Below, piece by piece: positions 50,315 to 60,143 of a stretch of DNA of 64,000 nt. A program made the position numbers and the translations under genes. Origin of the DNA: Marinomonas phaeophyticola (GTDB lineage: Bacteria; Pseudomonadota; Gammaproteobacteria; Pseudomonadales; Marinomonadaceae); NCBI RefSeq assembly GCF_026966905.1, contig NZ_JAPUBN010000019.1, positions 248,001 to 312,000 on the forward strand, read 5' to 3'. Under the pieces are notes generated by a model that was not told the origin of the DNA, ran no database searches, and was given only the letters and a program-made list of their open reading frames with translations. Numbering within the stretch: the first letter of the stretch is position 1; every line of letters starts with the position of its first letter.

Positions 50315-51462
50315 CGACTGTCTTTGCGAAGCGACTTTTTGATGGTGAGCAATGGTTAGCGAATCAAGCGGTTACCTTTAGTGATAATCGAATCACTTCA
50401 GTTGCGGAGGCTGAACTATCCAATGCCATGACAAAGGATGTGGTTGATATTCTTGCTCCAGGGTTTATTGATGTCCATGTGAATGGGGGTGGCACTCTCT
50501 TTAATCATACCCCGACGCTCTTGGCGTTAGAAAAGATCGTTCAGATTCATGCTCAGTTTGGTACTGTGGCTATGATGCCAACATTGATTTCTGATGATTA
50601 CAGTATTATGTCGCAAGCTCACGATGCCGTTTGTGAGGCTCTTGCGCAAAACATGGGTGGGATATTAGGCTTGCATTATGAAGGACCTTACCTGAACCCT
50701 GTTCGTAAAGGCGTGCATAACGAGTTTCAGCTGAGACAACCTAATGAGGGTATTTTAGCCACATTGCTTGATGTCAGTAAATTTGGAAAACTCATGGTAA
50801 CCTTGGCCCCAGAACAAGTTCGTGAAGGCTTTATTGAATGGTTGGTCTCCCAAAAAGCCATTGTATGTATAGGGCATTCTGCAGCGACTTATGAGCAAGC
50901 TATCGCGGCTGTCGACAGCGGTGCTCGGGGTTTTACGCATTTATTTAATGCCATGACGCCGCTTACTAGTCGTGAGCCCGGGGTCGTTGGTGCGGCATTA
51001 GAAACCAATAAAGCGACTTGGTGTGGCCTGATTGCCGATGGGCATCATGTGCACCCTGTATCAATGAGAATTGCGATCGCGGCAAAAGGTTGTGAGCATA
51101 TGATGCTGGTGACAGATGCCATTCAAAGTGTCGGTTCGAATGAGACTGAAATGGCTTTTCTAGGCAAAAAAGTGATGCGAAGTGAAGGGAAGGTCACGAC
51201 AGTAGATGGCACATTAGCTGGATCAGATTTAGATATGGCAACAGCGGTTCGTAATACTATTTTTCTAACAGGTCGTACACCAGCGGAAGCATTGCAGATG
51301 GCCTCGCTTAGGCCAGCTGAGTTTTTATCTATAGACGATCAGTTCGGACATATCAAAACAGATTATCGTGCCAGTATGGTCGCTTTAAGTGAAGATTACC
51401 GGGTGCAAAAAACCTGGATCGATGGTCGAGTCGCTTGGGAGCCGTTTATAACATGCAACTAA
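50311..51462 (+). CDS. nagA: N-acetylglucosamine-6-phosphate deacetylase NagA
   Basis: A 383-residue deacetylase acting on GlcNAc-6-P before NagB. Metal and substrate sites: PGFIDVHVNGGG (about 50-61), LGLHYEGPYLNP (about 118-129) with the metal-binding Glu, IGHSAAT and GFTHLFNAM (His ligands), DGHHVHP and the catalytic Asp in LVTDAIQSVG (about 269-278). Length and motifs match E. coli NagA (382). Its TAA stop overlaps the TAG stop of the convergent TauE/SafE gene, and no terminator lies between them. Confidence 0.94.
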   Translation: MTTVFAKRLFDGEQWLANQAVTFSDNRITSVAEAELSNAMTKDVVDILAPGFIDVHVNGGGTLFNHTPTLLALEKIVQIHAQFGTVAMMPTLISDDYSIMSQAHDAVCEALAQNMGGILGLHYEGPYLNPVRKGVHNEFQLRQPNEGILATLLDVSKFGKLMVTLAPEQVREGFIEWLVSQKAIVCIGHSAATYEQAIAAVDSGARGFTHLFNAMTPLTSREPGVVGAALETNKATWCGLIADGHHVHPVSMRIAIAAKGCEHMMLVTDAIQSVGSNETEMAFLGKKVMRSEGKVTTVDGTLAGSDLDMATAVRNTIFLTGRTPAEALQMASLRPAEFLSIDDQFGHIKTDYRASMVALSEDYRVQKTWIDGRVAWEPFITCN

Positions 51463-52202
51463 AGAATCATGGATAAACTCTTTGACAGAATCACAAAAGC
51501 GGAAAAGAGAGATAAAGCAATAATAATTTTTTTACTGGGGGCAATAAAAGCAAGCGGTTTAAATTTCGATAAAATAAAACCGATAATGACCCCTGGCAGC
51601 ATTTTCATACAAAGTACATAGGCTTCTTGGTTCATTCCATCAGCTAGCATTAATAGCAAAATAGAAATGGGCGTACCAACCAGAAAGAAGCAGAGTAATG
51701 CATTTCGAGTGACGGCAGGTGTTTGTGCTTGGTAAAGTAGTGCCATAATAGGGCCGCCGATCGAGGTGATGGTGCCAGAAAAGCCAGACAAGAATCCCGC
51801 TATGGCTAGGTTTGATCGAGTTAATTTAATTGAGGCATGTACCGATGAGACGAGAGAAGCGGCCAACAGACTGATCCCAATAATGACGCCTAAAAGCCAT
51901 TGGGGTAAATAGGCTAATGTGAGAACACCACACCATGATCCTGGTATACGGGCGAGAATAGCGGGTAATACGGTTTTGATTTCAAGAGGTCGCTGTTCAT
52001 TGAGATACATTAATAAAGATAAAAGAAACCCCAGTATCAAAATGGGACCAGGCATGTAATTTTCATTTATGATAAATAAGGCAGGGGCACTTAACAGTGC
52101 AAAACCAATACCGACTCTGGCTTGAACCAATATACCAGCAATCACAATGGCCAAAGATAACACATCAATGGCCGAATAGGATAATTGTGCAAAAGACAGC
52201 AT
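51459..52202 (-). CDS. TauE/SafE family sulfite/organic-anion exporter
   Basis: A 247-residue membrane protein with about eight hydrophobic segments, typical of TauE/SafE/DUF81. The early half-repeat contains ARVGIGFALLSAPALFII and the second FLSGFSGTITSIGGPIMALLYQ (about 137-158), the family's G-rich repeats. Known members export sulfite, sulfoacetate or other small anions made during sulfonate breakdown. It runs 37 bases behind DUF3726 on the same strand, so it belongs to that operon and not to nag. It may clear an anionic product of the adjoining pathway. Confidence 0.83.
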   Translation of the reverse strand: MLSFAQLSYSAIDVLSLAIVIAGILVQARVGIGFALLSAPALFIINENYMPGPILILGFLLSLLMYLNEQRPLEIKTVLPAILARIPGSWCGVLTLAYLPQWLLGVIIGISLLAASLVSSVHASIKLTRSNLAIAGFLSGFSGTITSIGGPIMALLYQAQTPAVTRNALLCFFLVGTPISILLLMLADGMNQEAYVLCMKMLPGVIIGFILSKFKPLAFIAPSKKIIIALSLFSAFVILSKSLSMIL

Positions 52203-52239
52203 TCAGCGACCTTTTGCACTACTTGTGGTGGTTAAAATA

Positions 52240-52989
52240 TTAGTTCGCTCCTGCACCTTGTCTTGATTCTTCAGAGTTTTCGACCAAAACAGCGGCGCCT
52301 ATTTGGTTGATTTCTTCCCACAGTCCGGTGTCGATTTCAATACCATTATCTATCGTTTTCTCTTTTATACGAGCAATTTCTTCAGCGCTCATATGGAACC
52401 GAGTTTGGTGATCACCTGAGTTTTGCAGTGATGAATCTAGATCGACTCGAGAACTGCATATAATGGTTAATGCTTGCTTGTCTTGATCGTTGCTCTCAAG
52501 GTGAGTTATGGCCTGGCTAAATGACGGATAGCGGGCTCCAGCTTTGATTGCGGCCGTATACTCAGTCACAATGTTACTGCCATTTCTCCAGTAGGCTACT
52601 ACACTGATGCCTCGACGGCCGCAATCGGTTAATGCTTTTAAGATAAATTTACGATTATGGCAGTTATGTACGCTGATGGTGGCAATGCCGCACTCAAGCG
52701 CTTTTGCGTGAGCTAGGTCGACGGCGGAAGCGATGCAGTTTAAAGCACTTCGACCATGACTATCAATGATGGCTGAGGTGCTGTCTTCATAAACAACGGT
52801 ACTCATGGCTTTATTTTTATCGTCCTTGATATAAGGCAGTGTGTTTTCCAACTCTTTTAATCCATTTAGACCATGCTTTTCTAGCCATAAGATCATGTTA
52901 GCGGCATCTTCATAGTTGCCAACATAATAATTGGCGGCTTCAAAACAACGACGTAGTGCGGCTTTTAACTCATTCATAGAGACATGCAT
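52240..52989 (-). CDS. DUF3726 domain protein
   Basis: A 249-residue cytoplasmic protein that I recognise as DUF3726; its function is unknown. It opens MHVSMNELKAALRRCFEAAN, with NYEDAANMILWLEKHGLNGLKEL following, and has an NxHNCHNRKFIL stretch (about 107-118) and a GRRGISVVAYW block. A perfect AGGAGG lies 9 bases before ATG 52989, and the start overlaps the stop of the upstream gene (TAATG), so the two are tightly coupled. A second ATG at 52977 is possible. Confidence 0.75.
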   Translation of the reverse strand: MHVSMNELKAALRRCFEAANYYVGNYEDAANMILWLEKHGLNGLKELENTLPYIKDDKNKAMSTVVYEDSTSAIIDSHGRSALNCIASAVDLAHAKALECGIATISVHNCHNRKFILKALTDCGRRGISVVAYWRNGSNIVTEYTAAIKAGARYPSFSQAITHLESNDQDKQALTIICSSRVDLDSSLQNSGDHQTRFHMSAEEIARIKEKTIDNGIEIDTGLWEEINQIGAAVLVENSEESRQGAGAN

Positions 52990-54710
52990 TAGACATTACC
53001 TCCTTTTTTCGGTGCCAATGGCATAAACCAATCATCATTAAAACTGCCTCCAATGTCTTCTAATAAAGGTGCACCTTGGAACATAGTATTACGAACCCAT
53101 AATTTTGAGCGAGGATCGAATTTACTGACACCAAAAAAGGCCAGTTTTGCTCTTAGTAGATGCATAGGCAAGACGTTTTTATCGAGTAGGTTCGCTTGAA
53201 TATCCCCATAAACACAACGGTTCATACTTTGAATTCGTCTTACAATGCCTCTTAATTTCGGCTTGGTGACCATAAAACGTGCAGTAGAATGATTAGGAAA
53301 TATTTTTATGTAGTCACACAGTTGGTCGTAACATTTACGAACCGCATAGCCAACGCCAAGAGCCATTTGCTTGTCTTTACCTTTTTCTGTAGCCGCTTGA
53401 CCTAAGCGAGGTTCCATTTTTTCCTCCGACCGATACCAAAAAATATCTCTGGAGCCACTCTCTGAAAAGTCGATTTTTAATGCCCAAGCATAACGGTTCT
53501 CGATGACCTGCTTTAAAGTTTGTACAGGCATAACCGGATCTAGGTCTAAAAACTCATCTGATCCATGGTGGCTTTCTAGGCTATCGACTAATTCAGGATG
53601 CAATTCAAGTAGCAAGGACACGAGCAGTTCTTGTCCTTGCAAGGAGCATGTCTCTTCACTCCATAAGATCAAGCTGTTCCAGTTGTCCAACTTCGACTCT
53701 AGGCGTTGACTTAATAGGGCAAGGTCTTTCAATACGATGACGTTATTTTGGCTTTGCCATTCGTCTTCCGTGTGAGTTTCACTCATGTGGTGCTGTACAC
53801 GATAAATTAAACGATTTAATTTCTCTTTAGCATCCTCATTATACAGGCCAAGTTGTCTTACTCTTGCTAGGGCCAATTCACGCATTTCAACCCATTGATT
53901 GATTAACATTGGATGGTTCATTAGATAGGGTGCCATACCTAGCCCTGTCGAATTACCTATGCCAAAGTAGCGCTTAATGTCCGCTTGCATGGGATTAAAT
54001 GTGGCTGGTGAACGCATTTTCGCAATGTGTTCCGCTTGGAATAGGCTAAAGTTCCTCAGCATAAAGCAAGCAAACATTTCTGCCGAGAAAGGGCGAGCAA
54101 AGTCGGGCCAGCGGGTAGATACTTTCTCCCAATCAGCCATGCCTAACTTACCACTTCCATAAACAGCAGTAGTACGGTAGAGGTAACCTACTTTGGCAAT
54201 TTTATCTATATCTGGTTGTCCGCCTGCCGCCAATTGATCAACAACGTAGTCAAAGTTTCGAGCGCTTCTATTGGCCCTTGATAGAACAAATACTCGAGAA
54301 TCAACGCGTCCGGCCTCTTGTTTAGGCACATTTTTACGTAACATTTCTAAATAAGCCTGACTTACTTTACCGCCGACTAATGCCATGGTGAGGTCCCATT
54401 TAGAGGCAATAACACGATCGTTTCTCTCATCTGGAGACAAATAGTCTGAAAAAATAACAAAGCTAAAAAGATCATGAGGTGTTTGAATCTCATAGATAAC
54501 GGTGCCGTAACCCTCATTATCCAGTGACATTGTGCTCATGACAATTTGCCAACGTTCACGCATGACATGGCGTACTAATATGCGCATAAAGCTTAGACGG
54601 CTTTGATGCATGGCGCCTAAACGCTCTAAATCCATAACCTGATCAATAGGCCGAAGTGGTAACGCATTACTTCCTCTTAATGAAGATTTAATCGCGGCGG
54701 ATGTCGTCAT
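52989..54710 (-). CDS. Conserved protein of unknown function (573 aa), partner of DUF3726
   Basis: I do not recognise a named domain. ATG 54710 gives MTTSAAIKSSLRGSNALPLR; the in-frame ATG at 54764 adds an unlikely extension. The protein is soluble, helix-rich and has no signal or membrane segments. Notable stretches are SRLSFMRILVRHVMRERWQI (early), DLFSFVIFSDYLSPDERNDR, RVFVLSRANRSARNFDYVVD, the acidic SHHGSDEFLDLDPVMPVQTL, and a basic, aromatic C-terminus. Translational coupling to DUF3726 suggests a two-protein unit. It is divergent from a betaine-type uptake and aldehyde dehydrogenase operon with the LysR gene between them. An enzyme role is likely but unproven. Confidence 0.6.
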   Translation of the reverse strand: MTTSAAIKSSLRGSNALPLRPIDQVMDLERLGAMHQSRLSFMRILVRHVMRERWQIVMSTMSLDNEGYGTVIYEIQTPHDLFSFVIFSDYLSPDERNDRVIASKWDLTMALVGGKVSQAYLEMLRKNVPKQEAGRVDSRVFVLSRANRSARNFDYVVDQLAAGGQPDIDKIAKVGYLYRTTAVYGSGKLGMADWEKVSTRWPDFARPFSAEMFACFMLRNFSLFQAEHIAKMRSPATFNPMQADIKRYFGIGNSTGLGMAPYLMNHPMLINQWVEMRELALARVRQLGLYNEDAKEKLNRLIYRVQHHMSETHTEDEWQSQNNVIVLKDLALLSQRLESKLDNWNSLILWSEETCSLQGQELLVSLLLELHPELVDSLESHHGSDEFLDLDPVMPVQTLKQVIENRYAWALKIDFSESGSRDIFWYRSEEKMEPRLGQAATEKGKDKQMALGVGYAVRKCYDQLCDYIKIFPNHSTARFMVTKPKLRGIVRRIQSMNRCVYGDIQANLLDKNVLPMHLLRAKLAFFGVSKFDPRSKLWVRNTMFQGAPLLEDIGGSFNDDWFMPLAPKKGGNV

Positions 54711-54949
54711 GAAGCACACTCTCTTATGAATTAATGGACAGTACAGGCCTGAGTTAATAGGCATTTATATTTTTTGTTGTGCCCCATGATTGACTATCGT
54801 TCCGTTACCATCAAATCAAAAAGCTCTATCATTAAATAAGTAATTCTTATCAAAACAGATAAAACTATTATTTTTACTAGAGTTTTACTTTTTTAAGATA
54901 CTTATTGGAGACTTTTACTCTTTGATTCATATCAATTTATCTTTATTGT

Positions 54950-55843
54950 TTATCGCTTTGCTTTCGCTAGGATAAAGTCGGCAAGGGCATTGGCGGCAGG
55001 TGACAGCGATTTATTATTGAGTTGCACTAGGCCAATTCGTCGAACCACATGGGGAGTGTCGAGAGGGATAAAACATAAGCTTTTGCTTTCCTTTGGAAAG
55101 GCATATCGAGGCAAGGTGGTGATTCCAACACCGGCTTCTAACATGGCAATTAAAGAGATCATATTGGAAATGTAAAACTGGGACCGACCTAGCAAAGGAC
55201 TGGCTTCACTGTCTTCTAATAGTCGGGAAGTACCATTACTAATAAAGCGATGCTCCAATAATGTTTTCCAGTGAATGCCTTTTTGTTTTGCCAGTGGATG
55301 ATCGTTTGGACAGACGACACCAATTTGATCCTCCCATATGGGATGAAACAATTTATCTGGATGCTCATCTTTATGAAAGAGGCTGGCGATGCCAAAGTCT
55401 ACCTGTTGATTTTCTATCATGTTGAGTACCGCGTCGGAGTTATCATCAAAAAAACTGACGTTTAAGTCTGGGGCGTCGGCGACAAATTCCAGTAACAATT
55501 CGGGTAATACTTGGCTCGCAATAGAGGGGACGGAAGCTAAGCGTATGTGTCCTGTTTTATGGTCGGCCATCAGCATCATGTCTTGAGTAATACGATCATG
55601 ATGGGCGATTAATTCCTTGGCTTTAGGTAAGAATAATTCTCCAAAGGGGGTCAGTTCTGCTTTTGCTGATTTTGTATTGCGCTTTTCAAAAACATCTTCG
55701 CCTAATTTATTCTCTAGGTCTTTTATTGATAGTGAAATGGCGGGTTGTGTTCTGTGAGCCCGTTCAGCCGCCACGTGAAAGCCTTTCAGCTCGGCTACCC
55801 AGACAAAATGGCGCAGTTGAGTAATTTTCAATTCTGGCATCAT
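54950..55843 (-). CDS. LysR family transcriptional regulator
   Basis: A 297-residue LysR regulator. The helix-turn-helix part is LRHFVWVAELKGFHVAAERA, HRTQPAISLSIKDLENKLGEDVFEKR; the LysR substrate domain spans about 95-290 (RLASVPSIASQVLPELLLEF, VGITTLPRYAFP). Its start is 96 bp from the divergent aldehyde dehydrogenase gene, the usual place for LysR control of the neighbouring operon. The 240-bp gap on its 3' side to the 573-aa gene is AT-rich with no gene seen. The effector is unknown, perhaps the transported compound. Confidence 0.9.
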   Translation of the reverse strand: MMPELKITQLRHFVWVAELKGFHVAAERAHRTQPAISLSIKDLENKLGEDVFEKRNTKSAKAELTPFGELFLPKAKELIAHHDRITQDMMLMADHKTGHIRLASVPSIASQVLPELLLEFVADAPDLNVSFFDDNSDAVLNMIENQQVDFGIASLFHKDEHPDKLFHPIWEDQIGVVCPNDHPLAKQKGIHWKTLLEHRFISNGTSRLLEDSEASPLLGRSQFYISNMISLIAMLEAGVGITTLPRYAFPKESKSLCFIPLDTPHVVRRIGLVQLNNKSLSPAANALADFILAKAKR

Positions 55844-55939
55844 AATAAAAAAACCTTATCAGTTAATATTATTTATTAATTTTTATTATTAAATCATGAG
55901 TATTAGTATGATGCCAATACCATATAGGAGTAACAAAAC

Positions 55940-57385
55940 ATGTCCGATTCAGTTTTTCGTAATTACATCGCCGGTGAGTGGGTTGATGGTAACAGTAAGA
56001 ATATAGATAACATTAGTCCAGCCGACACTAAAGATATTATCGGCACCTATGCTCAAGCCGACAAATCTCAAACTCTTGCGGCTATTGCCGCCGCGAAGCA
56101 AGGCCAGCTGGAATGGGAAAAAAGTGGTTTAGAACAGAGATACACTGTCTTAATGGCCATTGGTGATGAGTTGATTGCCCGTAAAGATGAATTAGGTGAA
56201 TTACTTGCTCGTGAAGAAGGTAAAACGTTAGCGGAAGGGGCGGGTGAAACTTATCGTTCTGGTCAGTTCTTTCATTACTATGCGGCCGAAGTGCTGCGTC
56301 AAATGGGTGAGACAGCGGATTCAGTGAGACCTGGTGTAGAGATTGAAACGCGCCGTGAACCTGTGGGTGTAGTGGGTATTATCACGCCATGGAATTTCCC
56401 AACCGCAACCGGTGCTTGGAAAATTGCACCCGCATTGGCTTATGGTAATGCGGTTGTATGGAAGCCAGCGAATCAAGTGCCAGCCAGTGCTTGGGCATTA
56501 ACGGAAATTATTTCTCGTCAGAACCTTCCTGCAGGTACCGTTAACTTAGTTATGGGACCGGGTTCAGAAGTAGGTGACACCTTAATTCACTCTCCTGATA
56601 TCAATGCGTTAACTTTTACTGGATCTCTCGAAACGGGTCGTAAGGTGGCCGTTGCAACGGCGGCGAACTTAATAAAGTGCCAGTTAGAAATGGGCAGTAA
56701 AAACGCGCTTATCGTTTTAGATGATGCGGATTTAGACAATGCGGTTGAATGTGCTGTCGGTGGTGCTTACGGTGGCACGGGGCAAAAATGCACAGCGTCT
56801 TCTCGTCTTATTGTGACCGAAGGTATCCATGACCTGTTTGTTAGTAAAATGATCGAGCGCATGCAGAAGCTGGTTGTTGGCCACCCTCTAAAAGCAGGAG
56901 TCCATATTGGCGCGGTTGCCGATGCGAGACAAATGCAACAAAACCTGGCTTACCTTGCGCTTGCTAAGGAAGAAGGGGCTGAATTGGCTTACGGTGGTGA
57001 TGTGCTAACGGAAGAAGCAGATGGTTATTATATGCAACCGGCCTTATTCGTGAATACAACAAATCAAATGGCAATCAATCGTGAAGAAGCCTTTGCCCCT
57101 ATTGCTTGTATTATCAAAGTGAAAGACTACACAGAAGCATTGACGACACTAAATGATACAAACTTTGGCTTAACAGGCGGTATCTGCACGACCTCTCTTA
57201 AATACGCGAATGACTTTAAACGTAACGCTAAGACGGGTTGCGCCATGATTAATTTACCAACAGCAGGTACGGATTATCATGTGCCATTTGGTGGGCGTAA
57301 AGATTCCAGTTTTGGTCCTCGTGAACAGGGTACATACGCGAAAGAGTTTTACACAGTGGTTAAAACCACGTATATGCGCGCTTAA
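55940..57385 (+). CDS. NAD(P)-dependent aldehyde dehydrogenase
   Basis: A 481-residue aldehyde dehydrogenase with every key motif: PWNFPTA (about 148-154), the nucleotide-binding FTGSLETGRKVA, the general base in LEMGSKN (Glu about 252) and the nucleophile Cys in GQKCTASSR (about 286). It resembles the 2,5-dioxovalerate/succinate-semialdehyde subgroup. AGGAG lies 9-13 bases before the ATG. It is the first gene of a plus-strand operon with dipeptidase, BCCT carrier and RidA, so it probably oxidises an aldehyde made from the imported compound to its acid. Confidence 0.9.
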   Translation: MSDSVFRNYIAGEWVDGNSKNIDNISPADTKDIIGTYAQADKSQTLAAIAAAKQGQLEWEKSGLEQRYTVLMAIGDELIARKDELGELLAREEGKTLAEGAGETYRSGQFFHYYAAEVLRQMGETADSVRPGVEIETRREPVGVVGIITPWNFPTATGAWKIAPALAYGNAVVWKPANQVPASAWALTEIISRQNLPAGTVNLVMGPGSEVGDTLIHSPDINALTFTGSLETGRKVAVATAANLIKCQLEMGSKNALIVLDDADLDNAVECAVGGAYGGTGQKCTASSRLIVTEGIHDLFVSKMIERMQKLVVGHPLKAGVHIGAVADARQMQQNLAYLALAKEEGAELAYGGDVLTEEADGYYMQPALFVNTTNQMAINREEAFAPIACIIKVKDYTEALTTLNDTNFGLTGGICTTSLKYANDFKRNAKTGCAMINLPTAGTDYHVPFGGRKDSSFGPREQGTYAKEFYTVVKTTYMRA

Positions 57386-57398
57386 AAAGGGCTGAATC

Positions 57399-58391
57399 AT
57401 GCATCAGGATCTTATCGTCATAGATGGTTTGCAATACTCGAATTGGGACAGAAACATCTTCTTACAACTAAAAGAAGGTGGTGTCACTATGGTGCATGCG
57501 ACCATTGTTTATCATGAACAAATTCGTGAAACCTTGTTGCGTATTGGTGAATGGAATACGCATTTTGAACAAAATGCGGATCTCATTATGCCGGTTCGTT
57601 GTGCTGATGATATTCGCATTGCGAAAGCCACTGGCCGAGTCGGCATTATGTTTGGTGCTCAAAACTGTTCTCCAATCGAAGATGACATCAGCATGATTGC
57701 GATAATGCGTGAGTTGAATTTAATGATCATGCAGTTGACCTATAACAATCAAAGTTTATTAGCCTGTGGTTGTTATGAAGCGGTTGATAGTGGTGTTACT
57801 CGCTTTGGCAGACAGGCCATTAAAGAAATGAATCGAGTGGGGATGATAGTGGATATGAGTCATAGCGGCGAACGTAGCACGCTTGATGCCATTGAAATAT
57901 CAGAACGTCCCATTGTGATTTCCCATGCAAACCCGCTTAGTTTCCATGAAGCAAAGCGCAATAAATCGGACTTAGTATTGAAAACACTGGCAGAATCCGG
58001 CGGTTTGTTAGGTTTCAGCTTATACCCATTTCACTTGAATAATGGTTCAAATTGTAGCCTTAGTGAATTTTGCGACATGATTGCTAATACGGCCGATTTA
58101 ATGGGAATTGATAATATTGGTATAGGCACTGACTTATGCCAACAACAACCCTTGTCTATTCTGGAATGGATGCGAAATGGTCGTTGGTCGAAGTTAAAGG
58201 ATTATGGTGAGGGATCGAAATCCAATTCGGATTGGCCTGAGCCACTTACTTGGTTTAAGGATAGCCGAGATTTCCCTAATCTGACAACAGGCCTTATTGA
58301 TAGGGGGTTTAACCACACTGAGGTCGCAAAAATTATGGGGCAAAACTGGTTAAGATTCTTTGATGAAGGATTAGCGCCACAGGCTTCTTAA
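57399..58391 (+). CDS. Membrane dipeptidase (peptidase M19)-like protein with altered metal site
   Basis: A 330-residue TIM-barrel protein of the renal dipeptidase family. Retained ligands: MIVDMSHSGERST (His about 154), VISHANP (His about 175) and GIGTDLCQQQ (Asp about 247). The usual HxD near the start is absent (VIDGLQYSNWD), and the bridging Glu in GxEG is replaced (FGAQNCSPIED). So one of the two zinc sites looks incomplete. Similar forms sit near quaternary-amine catabolic genes in pseudomonads. It may hydrolyse something other than a dipeptide. AAGGG lies just before the ATG, 13 bases after the aldehyde dehydrogenase gene. Confidence 0.8.
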   Translation: MHQDLIVIDGLQYSNWDRNIFLQLKEGGVTMVHATIVYHEQIRETLLRIGEWNTHFEQNADLIMPVRCADDIRIAKATGRVGIMFGAQNCSPIEDDISMIAIMRELNLMIMQLTYNNQSLLACGCYEAVDSGVTRFGRQAIKEMNRVGMIVDMSHSGERSTLDAIEISERPIVISHANPLSFHEAKRNKSDLVLKTLAESGGLLGFSLYPFHLNNGSNCSLSEFCDMIANTADLMGIDNIGIGTDLCQQQPLSILEWMRNGRWSKLKDYGEGSKSNSDWPEPLTWFKDSRDFPNLTTGLIDRGFNHTEVAKIMGQNWLRFFDEGLAPQAS

Positions 58392-58483
58392 TAGGTAACC
58401 AAGTTAACGAGCGCGTTTATGTGTTCGTTAACACCGGATAAATTCAATAACTATAAAAAATAACTATCCCCAGGAGACTTACC

Positions 58484-60043
58484 ATGAGTAGAGTATCTCA
58501 AGACGGCTTACGGCCAAATCAAGCAGATAGCAGTAATACAGGGTTGCTCGCAGGAGTGGATTTGCCTGTATTTATTATCAGTGGCGGTGGCTTAGCTCTT
58601 TTTGTAATTGCGGCACTGTATGACATTAATATGGTATCCGCATGGGTGAATTCCACTTTTGCTGTATCGACAAAATTATTTGGTGCCTATTGGCAAGTAC
58701 TGTTATTACTCACTTTTGTAATCGGTCTGTTTATGGCGATGGGACGTACCGGTAACGTTGTATTAGGCGGTATTAAAGCCCCAGAAATTTCCACGTTTAA
58801 GTGGATGTCAATAATCATGTGTACCTTATTGGCTGGTGGTGGTGTCTTTTGGGCCGCCGCAGAACCTATGGCGCATTTTACTTCTGCACCCCCTTTGTTT
58901 GGCAAAGCCGAAGGTGCTCAAGCGGCTTATAATGCCTTAGCTCAAAGCTTTATGCATTGGGGCTTTTTAGCCTGGGCTATCTTAGGGAGCTTAACCGGTG
59001 TGGTATTCATGTATTTGCATTATGAAAAAGGTTTGCCACTTAAGCCAAGAACGCTGCTTTATCCTGTTTTTGGGGATAAGGTAATGACAGGACCTTTTGG
59101 CGCGATCGTGGATGCCAGCTGTGTCTTGGCGGTTGTTGCAGGAACGGTTGGACCGATTGGATTTCTAGGATTGCAAGTGAGCTTTGGGTTGGAGAAACTC
59201 TTTGGCATTCCAGATACATACACGACTCAGTTAGTCATCTTATTAACCTTGATTGGTATCTATACTTTGTCTGCCGTAAGTGGGGTAACAAAAGGTATTC
59301 AGATATTAAGTCGCGCCAATGTCATCCTTGCTGTAGTACTCATGGCGTTTATTTTATTGTTTGGCCCAACGGCATTCATTATTGATAGTTATCTACAAGC
59401 GTTTGGTATTTATCTTGATCAGTTTATTCCGATGGCTACCTTTCGAGCAAGCCCTGGTTGGTTAGATTGGTGGACTGTGTTCTTTTGGGGCTGGTTCCTT
59501 GGTTATGGTCCATTGATGGCGATGTTTGTTGCTCGTATTTCGCGTGGACGCACCATTCGTCAAATGGTGGTATTGATTTCAGTAGTGGCTCCAATCATCA
59601 CTACTTTCTGGTTCACCATAGTAGGTGGTAGTGGTCTGTCGTTTGAGCTGGATAATCCAGGTGTGATTTCAGAACCCTTCACTGGATTTAATCTGCCTGC
59701 GGCATTATTGGCGATTACTGAGCAATTACCAATGGGGTCATTAGTGTCAGTGCTCTTTCTTATTTTGACGACGATATTTGTGGCAACAACGGGTGACTCT
59801 ATGACGTATGCCATATCCATGGTCATGACGGGTACTGATCAACCTCAGAGCGCTATTCGTGTTTTTTGGGGCGTTATTATGGGCTTAGTCGCCGCATTAC
59901 TTATTTCAATTGGTGCAGGTGGTATTTCGGCGTTGCAATCTTTCATTGTGATCACCGCCGTGCCCGTTTCCTTAGTGCTTTTACCGTCACTTTGGACGGC
60001 TCCTCAGATCGCTAAAAAAATGGCCGATGAGCAAGGTCTATAA
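58484..60043 (+). CDS. BCCT family transporter (betaine/carnitine/choline-type)
   Basis: A 519-residue carrier with about 12 membrane segments, of the BCCT family that imports quaternary ammonium and sulfonium compounds (glycine betaine, carnitine, choline, DMSP). The signature WWTVFFWGWFLGYGPLMAMFVARISRGRTIRQ (split at about 326-345 and 346-357) covers the aromatic substrate cage. MAAxEPMAHF-like AAAEPMAHFTSAP (about 125-137) is also typical. AGGAGA lies 8-13 bases before the ATG. In this operon it should import the compound that the aldehyde dehydrogenase, dipeptidase-like and RidA proteins help degrade. Confidence 0.92.
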   Translation: MSRVSQDGLRPNQADSSNTGLLAGVDLPVFIISGGGLALFVIAALYDINMVSAWVNSTFAVSTKLFGAYWQVLLLLTFVIGLFMAMGRTGNVVLGGIKAPEISTFKWMSIIMCTLLAGGGVFWAAAEPMAHFTSAPPLFGKAEGAQAAYNALAQSFMHWGFLAWAILGSLTGVVFMYLHYEKGLPLKPRTLLYPVFGDKVMTGPFGAIVDASCVLAVVAGTVGPIGFLGLQVSFGLEKLFGIPDTYTTQLVILLTLIGIYTLSAVSGVTKGIQILSRANVILAVVLMAFILLFGPTAFIIDSYLQAFGIYLDQFIPMATFRASPGWLDWWTVFFWGWFLGYGPLMAMFVARISRGRTIRQMVVLISVVAPIITTFWFTIVGGSGLSFELDNPGVISEPFTGFNLPAALLAITEQLPMGSLVSVLFLILTTIFVATTGDSMTYAISMVMTGTDQPQSAIRVFWGVIMGLVAALLISIGAGGISALQSFIVITAVPVSLVLLPSLWTAPQIAKKMADEQGL

Positions 60044-60143
60044 ATCATCTAATTATTTCTTGAAGTATTAGAAAAGGTGAGATGCCTTTTCTAATACTGA
60101 TAGCCAGTAAGATCATTTTCTGTAATTAAGAGACAAAAAATCG

